A program made the translations under genes and the position numbers. A stretch of DNA of 10,047 bases, taken from positions 1 to 10,047 of the forward strand of contig CAZKDA010000184.1 of assembly GCA_964551455.1 (NCBI GenBank), in the 5' to 3' direction. Shown piece by piece: positions 4,293 through 10,047 of the stretch (position 1 is its first letter; each line of letters begins with the position of its first letter). The notes under the pieces are model-generated. The model saw only the letters and a list, made by a program, of their open reading frames with translations, made no database searches and was not told the origin of the DNA. The DNA comes from JAHDHW01 sp964551455. Lineage in GTDB: Bacteria; Bacteroidota; Bacteroidia; Chitinophagales; Saprospiraceae.

Positions 4293-7200
4293 ATGAAAAA
4301 ACTGGTTGCTGTTTTTTTTCTGTTGATTTTATTCGGAGGGATGCTCATTGCCCAGCCTCCTGCTGAGGCACAGGCACGTGCGGAACTGGAACGCAGAGGA
4401 CTCGACGAAGATGTGATCCGCCAGCGCATGCTCCTCAAAGGGATCGACATCGATAAAATAAATAAAAACAGTCCTTCCGAAGTATTGGCAGCCGAAAAGG
4501 CGCTCGAAGAGGTCATCAAAGAACTGGAAGCAGAAAAAGGCGCTGCCCAGCAAGCTCCGCCGCCTCCCAAGATCGAAGCAGAGGGCATCGAACTATCCAA
4601 CCCCGCCATACGCGGGGTCGATGTTTCGGAAGCCGTGAGGATACAACGGGATACCACTGAAAAAGCCATCGAAGAGATCAAAAAATCAGATATTGAGGCC
4701 ACCATTGCCGAAGAAATGGTAGCAGAAAAAAATGACCTCCCGGCATCTCCCATCTTCGGGCAGCATATCTTCAGAAATAAAAGCATATCGCTTTATCGCC
4801 AGTCGCAGGATGTAAAACCCCCGGATTCTTACATCCTGGGCGTAGGAGACATCATCGCGATCTCGATCTGGGGTATTTCCCAAACTGCCGATATTTTTGA
4901 GATCAACAGCACGGGGTATATTTCGCCGACGGCGATGCCCCGTATTTACCTCAAAGGAATTTCGCTGGGCAAAGCAAAGGAGTTGCTTTTTCAGCGGTAT
5001 TCACAGTTTTACCAGTTTAGAAAAGAAGAATTCGAGGTTTCCGTCAATTATTCGAGAACCATCACGGTGAATATTGTCGGTGAAGTACTCAATTTCGGCA
5101 GCTTCACCATCCCGGCAACCAACACGGCATTCAACGCCCTTGTGGCTGCCGGCGGCCCTTCCGACATTGGGAGTGTTCGGAACATCAACCTGATGCGGGC
5201 TGGAGAGCAACCCAAACGAATGGACATTTACGAGTTTTTGCTCAACCCTGCCGTTCAGAATAACTTCTTTTTACAGGAAAATGATTATATCCACGTGCCA
5301 GTTTCCGAGCGGCTGGTCGCTATTTCGGGAGCCGTAAAACGCCCTTTTCAATACGAACTGATAAAAGGTGAAAACCTTATGAAACTGGTTGAATTTGCCG
5401 GCGGTTTGCAAAACAATGCTTATCATGGCAACTTCCAGGTCACGCGCATTGTCAACGACGAAGAGGTGATCCTCGATGTCAATTATAAAGACCTGCTCAC
5501 GGCAGGCCGCGATTTTGAACTGTTGAACGGCGATAAGATCGTTGTAAAAACCATCCCGAAACCCTACAAGAATTTTGCGGAAATTTCCGGCGCTGTAGAG
5601 TTTCCCGGCAGATACGAGCACTACCAGGGAATGCGGCTCAGCGACCTGATCCAAAAAGGTGTTTTGGCTTTGGGTTCCCGGACAGATATTGCTTTCCTGC
5701 AAAGGGCTAATCTCGACGGCACGGTCAGATATCGCCGAATCAACCTCAATGCGGTCATCGACGATCCGGCGTCACCCGAAAACCTGGATTTGCTTCCACA
5801 AGACAAACTGATCGTTTATACCCAGGCACAGTTTACCGAAAGGGCGACTTTTTCCGTAGGAGGCGCCGTGCGAAATCCCATAGAATTGCCTTTTGATGTT
5901 GATAAAAATATTAAAGTAGAAGATGCCATCCTGCTGGCCGGAGGCGTCACGCCCGATGTAGCGGAATATGCTTATATCAAACGAAAGGATATTGCAAAAC
6001 CCAAAGAACGGCAATACATCAGGGTCAATCTGCAAAATGCACTGCTCAATCCCGGATCGGAAGACAATATCGTTTTACAACCATTCGATGAACTGCGCGT
6101 GTATTCGAAGTCTTCCTTTCTCGACGATTCGGATGTCGCGATCGACGGCGCCGTCCGCAACCCCGGATCGTATGCTTACGACGACAGCCTACAGGTCAGT
6201 GATTTGATCTATTTTGCAAACGGCTTGCGCGTCGATGCTGCTGATTTTGCCTATCTGATCCGGACAGATCCCACGAATAGCCAGATCGCTCAATACATCC
6301 GGCTCGATATTTCAAAGATCATGGAAGATCCTTCTTCTGCTGAAAATTTAATGTTGGAACCTTTTGATCGCATCACGATTTACTCAAAACTGAGCTATAC
6401 CGACGAGATGAACATAAAGGTGAGCGGCGCAGTGAGAGATCCCGGAGCATTCAGCTATGCCGAGGCCTTCACGCTCAAAGATGCTTTGACGCTTGCCGGC
6501 GGATTGAAGCTCGAAGCATCTAAAAGCCATGTCGATGTGTTCCGGATCATTTTGAAAGATAATGAGCCGAATGAATCAATAGCCGCAACCATCGAAGTCG
6601 ATGACAGCCTCAACATCATTTCCGGCGCAAATAATGATTTTCAGTTAATGCCTTTCGATCATATTGTGGTGCGAAGCATTCCCGATTTCGATTTTCAAAA
6701 AATAGTTACCATAACCGGCGAGGTCATGTATCCCGGCGCCTATCCTATCCTCGATGAGAATGAAAAACTGCTCAGCATCATTCAGCGCTCCGGCGGATTG
6801 ACCAACAGAGCTTTTCCGAGTGGCGCTACGCTTTATCGCAGCGATGGCGGTACGGGATTCGTGGTGATGGACCTTGTTGAGGTTTTAAAAAACAGCAACT
6901 CGCGGTATAATTTCATTTTAAAAGAAGGCGATGTCATTGAAATTCCAAAAGTCAAAGAACTCGTGACGATCAACGGCGCTACGCGGGCTGTGGAGCTATA
7001 CCCCGACAAGATCGTTGAGGGCGGAAAATTCAATGTGGCTTATCACAAAGGAAAAAATGCCAAGTGGTACGTCAATAAATACGCTGCCGGCATCGGTGAA
7101 AACGGTAAAAGCAGTTTGATATCCGTAGAGCATCCCAACGGTGAGTTGGAAAGAACAAAGACATTTCTCTTTTTCAAAAACTACCCTTCGGTACGCAACG

Positions 7201-7361
7201 GCTCGGTAGTGACTGTTGGTGTAAAACCGCCAAAACCGGAAAAACCAAAAGAAGAAAGAGAAGGAGAAAAAGTGGATTGGGGTAAAACGCTGGCCGATTC
7301 TATTGCTCAGGCTACCGCTATCCTGGCCCTCGTCATACTCATCCAACAAATCAACCGATAA
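4293..7361 (+). CDS. Large Wza-type polysaccharide export protein with multiple SLBB domains
   Basis: A 1022-aa exported protein. A signal peptide (MKKLVAVFFLLILFGGMLIA) with probable cleavage near A20 opens it; there is no lipobox cysteine, and no cysteine anywhere, unlike lipoprotein Wza. Residues 21-160 are charged and helical with a proline patch (89-92). The polysaccharide export domain lies at about 176-252 (PDSYILGVGDIIAISIWG). SLBB repeats follow, each beginning with a G.V..PG-type strand: near 260, 344, 431, 521, 617, 709, 807 and possibly a degenerate one at 893. A hydrophobic C-terminal segment (about 1003-1019) may be a membrane anchor. Wza has about 380 residues, so the periplasmic part is greatly extended. 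The expected role is an outer-membrane channel for capsule or exopolysaccharide, working with the Wzz-like protein whose ATG overlaps this stop by one base. Confidence 0.96.
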   Translation: MKKLVAVFFLLILFGGMLIAQPPAEAQARAELERRGLDEDVIRQRMLLKGIDIDKINKNSPSEVLAAEKALEEVIKELEAEKGAAQQAPPPPKIEAEGIELSNPAIRGVDVSEAVRIQRDTTEKAIEEIKKSDIEATIAEEMVAEKNDLPASPIFGQHIFRNKSISLYRQSQDVKPPDSYILGVGDIIAISIWGISQTADIFEINSTGYISPTAMPRIYLKGISLGKAKELLFQRYSQFYQFRKEEFEVSVNYSRTITVNIVGEVLNFGSFTIPATNTAFNALVAAGGPSDIGSVRNINLMRAGEQPKRMDIYEFLLNPAVQNNFFLQENDYIHVPVSERLVAISGAVKRPFQYELIKGENLMKLVEFAGGLQNNAYHGNFQVTRIVNDEEVILDVNYKDLLTAGRDFELLNGDKIVVKTIPKPYKNFAEISGAVEFPGRYEHYQGMRLSDLIQKGVLALGSRTDIAFLQRANLDGTVRYRRINLNAVIDDPASPENLDLLPQDKLIVYTQAQFTERATFSVGGAVRNPIELPFDVDKNIKVEDAILLAGGVTPDVAEYAYIKRKDIAKPKERQYIRVNLQNALLNPGSEDNIVLQPFDELRVYSKSSFLDDSDVAIDGAVRNPGSYAYDDSLQVSDLIYFANGLRVDAADFAYLIRTDPTNSQIAQYIRLDISKIMEDPSSAENLMLEPFDRITIYSKLSYTDEMNIKVSGAVRDPGAFSYAEAFTLKDALTLAGGLKLEASKSHVDVFRIILKDNEPNESIAATIEVDDSLNIISGANNDFQLMPFDHIVVRSIPDFDFQKIVTITGEVMYPGAYPILDENEKLLSIIQRSGGLTNRAFPSGATLYRSDGGTGFVVMDLVEVLKNSNSRYNFILKEGDVIEIPKVKELVTINGATRAVELYPDKIVEGGKFNVAYHKGKNAKWYVNKYAAGIGENGKSSLISVEHPNGELERTKTFLFFKNYPSVRNGSVVTVGVKPPKPEKPKEEREGEKVDWGKTLADSIAQATAILALVILIQQINR

Positions 7362-8485
7362 TGAGCGAATTGGAAAACAAAAGGATGGAAGACGACGAGA
7401 TCACCCTGAAAGAGTTGATTGAAAAACTCCTTGAATACTTCTGGTATGTGCTCGGCCATTGGAAGATCGTAGCAATACTCGGAGTGCTTTGCGTGGCCTA
7501 TTTTTTATACCAGGCTTTTACGACACATACTACTTATAAAGCCGATCTCACCTTCATGGTGAATGAAGACGAAGGAGGCAGCTTCGGCGGTATTTCCGGG
7601 ATTCTCAGCAATTTCGGGATCAGTTCCGGCGCCGGTGGAAAATTCAACCTCGAAAAAATTCTTGAGCTATCGAAATCCAGGAAAATTGTCCAAAGCGCTT
7701 TATTGCAAAAGTGTACCGTGGACGGTCAGGAGGATATGATCGCCAATCACATCATCCGGCTTTACGAGTATCACAAGCAATGGAAAAAAGGTGACAACGA
7801 AGCGCTGTATGATTTTTATTTTCAAAATGACAGCCTCGACCTGCTCAATGCCACAGAAAATTCTGTACTTAAAAGCATGTACAACCGCATGCTGGATGGC
7901 GCCGGCGAAAACGTGGAATTTACATCTTCCGTGTCCAAAGAAAGCGGCATCATGAGATTTGGCCTCGAAACCCGTTCCAGTGAGCTCTCTATCGCTTTCA
8001 TTGAGGCGCTATACGATGAACTCAGCGTGTATTATATTGAAAAAGCGGTGAGTAAACAAAAACAAACTTACGACCTCGTGAAATCCAAAAAAGATTCAAT
8101 CGCCGGTTTGCTGAGCAGCAAGGAGCTTGAACTTGCGCTTTTCAGGGATCAGAACCGGGGTTTGTTTACCAACAAAGACCAACTCAAAGAATCAGTGCTG
8201 CAAAGGGAAGTGTCCATGCTGACGCTGATGTATGCAGAAGCGGTAAAAAACCTCGAGATCGCCGATTTTTCATTAAAAACAAAAACGCCTTTTATTCAAT
8301 CCATCGACCGCCCTTCGCAGCCATTATATCCAATCTTCAAGTCAAAACTCATCGCCATTGCCAAAGGAATATTTCTGGGTGGGTTTCTGGGGGTCGGCTT
8401 CCTCGTCATCCGAAAAATATTGACCGATACCCTTCGCGAAGATGAGACCGAAAGCATGCAGGCCACGAATACCGGCACTTCTTAG
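7361..8485 (+). CDS. Wzz-family chain-length / co-polymerase protein, no kinase domain
   Basis: A 374-aa inner-membrane protein. TM1 lies at about 33-50 (HWKIVAILGVLCVAYFLY) after an acidic cytoplasmic start with ITLKELIEKLLEYFW. A large periplasmic region (about 52-328) has the family-typical YKADLTFMV after TM1, a Gly/Ser-rich stretch (72-93) and long helices (228-305). The proline-rich RPSQPLYP (317-324) precedes TM2 (about 330-350), as expected for Wzz proteins. The cytoplasmic tail is only about 24 residues with no Walker motifs or tyrosine cluster, so the BY-kinase is absent. It probably sets polymer length and bridges the inner-membrane polymerase to the SLBB exporter encoded upstream. 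ATG overlaps the previous stop (TAATG), showing translational coupling. Confidence 0.93.
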   Translation: MSELENKRMEDDEITLKELIEKLLEYFWYVLGHWKIVAILGVLCVAYFLYQAFTTHTTYKADLTFMVNEDEGGSFGGISGILSNFGISSGAGGKFNLEKILELSKSRKIVQSALLQKCTVDGQEDMIANHIIRLYEYHKQWKKGDNEALYDFYFQNDSLDLLNATENSVLKSMYNRMLDGAGENVEFTSSVSKESGIMRFGLETRSSELSIAFIEALYDELSVYYIEKAVSKQKQTYDLVKSKKDSIAGLLSSKELELALFRDQNRGLFTNKDQLKESVLQREVSMLTLMYAEAVKNLEIADFSLKTKTPFIQSIDRPSQPLYPIFKSKLIAIAKGIFLGGFLGVGFLVIRKILTDTLREDETESMQATNTGTS

Positions 8486-8524
8486 ATGTACACGTGAAAC
8501 GGACGATAAAAAAACATTAAAAAA

Positions 8525-8557
8525 GTTTCGGATATTTTTACACATTGAGTACTTTTG
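8525..8557 (+). promoter_or_regulatory. Candidate promoter for the winged-helix regulator gene
   Basis: -33-like GTTTCG (8525-8530), 19-nt spacer, then TACTTTTG (8550-8557), a perfect TAnnTTTG box. Initiation near 8563 would leave a leader of only about 12 nt before the ATG at 8576. The 90-bp gap after the Wzz-like gene shows no strong terminator, so the genes may also be read through. Confidence 0.5.
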
Positions 8558-8575
8558 TTACTCAAACAATATTCC

Positions 8576-9112
8576 ATGATCGAAACCCTTATTTCCTCAA
8601 AAACGCGCATCAAGTTGTTGTTGAAATTTTTTCTAAACAGCAACACCACTTCCTACCTTCGGGGGTTGGAAGGCGAGTTCGGGGAATCTTCAAACGCCAT
8701 CAGGGTGGAGCTCAACAAACTGGAAGAAGCAGGGATGCTCAGCGCCGAATTGATCGGCAACAAAAAAATGTTCAAAGCCAATACGAAGCATCCCCTTTTC
8801 AAAGAAATCCATAATATTTTATTAAAACACATCGGGCTTGACAGCATCATCGAAAATGTGGTCGAGCGCCTGGGAGATGTCAACCGGGTTTACCTAGTCG
8901 GCGATTTTGCAAAAGGGCTGAACAGCCAGATCATCGATCTGATATTTATTGGCAATATTGACAAAGCCTATCTGCTGGAATTGATCGAAAAGGCGGAAAG
9001 CCTCATCCAGCGAAAGGTGCGTTACCTGATCTATCAGGAAAACGAATTGCCCGACGGAACCTTGAACGAACTGAACCCTGAGCGTTTGCTGCTCTGGGCG
9101 AAAGACGAATGA
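8576..9112 (+). CDS. Winged-helix regulator fused to a degenerate nucleotidyltransferase domain
   Basis: A 178-aa protein. Residues 8-72 look like a winged helix: TRIKLLLKFFLN, then the recognition region GESSNAIRVELNKLEEAGML and a wing with GNKKMFKANTKHPLF. Residues about 85-175 resemble a minimal (MNT-like) nucleotidyltransferase. VYLVGDFAKG (105-114) stands where active enzymes have a GS.ARG motif, and SQIIDLIFIG stands where they have S-D-x-D. GS has become GD and the first catalytic Asp is missing, so the domain is probably an inactive ligand- or protein-binding module. ATG 8576 is preferred; an upstream in-frame TTG (8555) lies inside the putative -7 box. Similar proteins are often found in Bacteroidota polysaccharide loci, suggesting a regulator of this cluster. 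Target and ligand are unknown. Confidence 0.85.
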   Translation: MIETLISSKTRIKLLLKFFLNSNTTSYLRGLEGEFGESSNAIRVELNKLEEAGMLSAELIGNKKMFKANTKHPLFKEIHNILLKHIGLDSIIENVVERLGDVNRVYLVGDFAKGLNSQIIDLIFIGNIDKAYLLELIEKAESLIQRKVRYLIYQENELPDGTLNELNPERLLLWAKDE

Positions 9113-9179
9113 TATAGCCCTGCGAAGGATCGGGGTAAAGATTGACTTTGATGTATTCTCATAACTGCTGGATTTGAAG

Positions 9180-9219
9180 ACCGGAAAATTTGATCTCCGG
9201 TTTTCAATTCCGGTTTTTT
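9180..9219 (+). terminator. Terminator or attenuator with two competing stems
   Basis: ACCGGA (9180-9185) can pair with TCCGGT (9196-9201, followed by TTT). Extended as ACCGGAA (9180-9186), it can instead pair with TTCCGGT (9208-9214, followed by five more T). The second form is a Rho-independent layout. It ends the regulator gene or attenuates transcription entering the NusG-like gene. Confidence 0.6.
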
Positions 9220-9267
9220 CAGCAAGGTCATTCAAACTTAAAATTATAAATCCAAAAGCTTTTTTAA

Positions 9268-9285
9268 ATACGCCTGTTGGCGTGT
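9268..9285 (+). promoter_or_regulatory. Leader hairpin just upstream of the NusG-like start
   Basis: ACGCC (9270-9274), loop TGTT, GGCGT (9279-9283), extendable by a T-G wobble and an A-T pair. It ends 7 nt before the ATG at 9293 and overlaps an alternative GTG start (9284), so it could modulate translation initiation. The function is inferred only from position. Confidence 0.35.
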
Positions 9286-9292
9286 GATAAAA

Positions 9293-9859
9293 ATGAGCAA
9301 CCAGATTTCAAAGACAGCAGAGCACCGTGAAAATCATTTGGATGAAACCACTCCAAAATGGTTCGCCGTTTATACGCATTACAAACGCGAAAAAATGGCT
9401 GCAAAGATGTTGGATCAATCCGGCGTCCACGTTTATCTTCCCATCCAGACTGTCACCCGGCGTTATGTTCGTAAAATCAAGAAAGTCGATCTCCCGTTGA
9501 TCAATCATTATGTTTTTGTGAAGATCACCCGGAAGGAGTACGTTCCTGTGCTCGATTGTCCCTACGTACTCAATTTTGTCAAATTCAATAAAAACCTTAT
9601 CTCCATTCCGGAGGAAGAGATCGACCTGATCAAAAGAATTCTGGGAGAAGCAGAGGCGGTTCATCTGGAGAACACTCCTTTTCAGAAAGGCGATTTCGTG
9701 GAAGTGATCGGCGGAAACCTCACGGGCCTCAAAGGGATCCTTGTGGAAAAAGAAAACAACAAATACCTCAGCGTACAACTGACCAATATTGGCGTTTCAC
9801 TGAACGTGAGTATTGCTGCGAATTTGTTGAGGAAAATAAAATCCGGCGCTTTGGTCTGA
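9293..9859 (+). CDS. UpxY-like NusG paralogue (transcription antiterminator)
   Basis: A 188-aa protein from ATG 9293; an in-frame GTG at 9284 would add three residues but lies in a leader hairpin. The NGN domain (about 22-118) opens with KWFAVYTHYKREKMAAKML and contains YLPIQTVTRRYVRKIKKVDLPLINHYVFVKI, the RNA-polymerase-binding fold of NusG/RfaH. The KOW domain (about 130-178) holds FQKGDFVEVIGGNLTGLKGILVE. The divergent sequence and polysaccharide setting fit UpxY-type specialised NusG proteins, which in Bacteroides prevent premature termination of their own capsule operon by acting on the leader. It probably acts on genes just right of the window. A housekeeping NusG would normally sit beside secE and rplK, which are absent. 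Confidence 0.94.
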   Translation: MSNQISKTAEHRENHLDETTPKWFAVYTHYKREKMAAKMLDQSGVHVYLPIQTVTRRYVRKIKKVDLPLINHYVFVKITRKEYVPVLDCPYVLNFVKFNKNLISIPEEEIDLIKRILGEAEAVHLENTPFQKGDFVEVIGGNLTGLKGILVEKENNKYLSVQLTNIGVSLNVSIAANLLRKIKSGALV

Positions 9860-9992
9860 AACGCTGTGCAGGCAATTGCATAGCCGGATACGACCTTTGC
9901 GCTGTTGTTTATATTTAAAATGTACTTGTTTAACAATCTTCAATTTTTCGGACGAATAGGCTGCGACTTATCGACGGCGAAGCCGTATATCT
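9860..9992 (+). other. Intergenic leader after the NusG-like gene
   Basis: No gene is visible. A small hairpin, ACGGC/GCCGT with a GAA loop (9974-9986), lies just before the heptamer array. GACCTTTG (9892-9899) is one base off the -7 consensus but has no suitable -33 partner. This is where a UpxY-type factor would be expected to engage the transcript if biosynthesis genes follow. Confidence 0.35.
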
Positions 9993-10047
9993 TAGTTTCT
10001 AGTTTCTAGTTTCTAGTTTCTAGTTTCTAGTTTCTAGTTTCTAGTTT
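9993..10047 (+). repeat. TAGTTTC heptanucleotide tandem array, cut by window end
   Basis: Seven perfect copies of the 7-bp unit TAGTTTC (9993-10041) plus TAGTTT (10042-10047), continuing past the window. No interruptions are seen. Such simple arrays change copy number by polymerase slippage. It lies in non-coding DNA in the leader of the expected downstream genes. Confidence 0.95.

Noticed and set aside
4277..4786. 169-aa minus-strand ORF over the start of the SLBB gene
   Set aside because: Serine-rich, low-complexity translation antisense to a well-supported signal peptide and export gene; a shadow frame.
8545..8814. 89-aa plus-strand ORF overlapping the regulator start
   Set aside because: Out of frame with the winged-helix gene; its Gln/Arg/His-rich translation is typical of a shifted frame.
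9308..9778. 156-aa minus-strand ORF
   Set aside because: Fully antisense to the NGN and KOW domains of the NusG-like protein and has no recognisable motif.
9892..9899. Promoter for genes right of the window (GACCTTTG)
   Set aside because: It lacks the T of TAnnTTTG and has no -33 element at a suitable distance.
9993..10047. CRISPR array
   Set aside because: The unit is only 7 bp with no spacers; it is a simple tandem repeat.

Overview
The window looks like a Bacteroidota chromosome, probably a Saprospirales-type relative. This is an inference from three things: the gene families present (multi-SLBB exporter, short Wzz protein, UpxY-like NusG), leaders without clear Shine-Dalgarno sequences, and several copies of the Bacteroidota -7 box TAnnTTTG. 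No rRNA, tRNA or CRISPR array is visible.

Left third (1-2426): an AT-rich accessory island of two toxin-antitoxin operons built as a repeated module. A 55-bp repeat (1-55; 997-1051) precedes each operon: VapBC-like at 133-789 and HigBA-like at 1076-1734. A repeat element with inverted-repeat ends (862-984; 1794-2088) follows each. The second element copy carries two extra segments relative to the first. One of them (about 115 bp) is a hairpin-rich insert flanked by TA on both sides. The second element abuts a minus-strand fragment of what looks like a sensor-kinase gene, so the array seems to have replaced most of an older gene.

Middle (2427-4292): a 444-aa ankyrin-repeat protein with a charged helical insert, flanked by hairpins that have T-runs on the minus strand. 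A gene-free stretch of about 530 bp follows. It holds a large multi-stem structure (3896-4023), a 14-bp perfect palindrome and a candidate promoter.

Right half (4293-10047): the front of a surface or capsular polysaccharide locus. A 1022-aa outer-membrane polysaccharide exporter with about seven SLBB repeats overlaps by one base with a Wzz-type chain-length/co-polymerase protein that lacks a kinase domain. A separate unit then encodes a winged-helix protein fused to a degenerate nucleotidyltransferase domain. After a terminator/attenuator-like hairpin comes a NusG paralogue of the UpxY type. Such factors typically promote read-through of their own long polysaccharide operon, so biosynthesis genes probably continue to the right. 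The window ends inside a TAGTTTC heptamer array in the downstream leader region.
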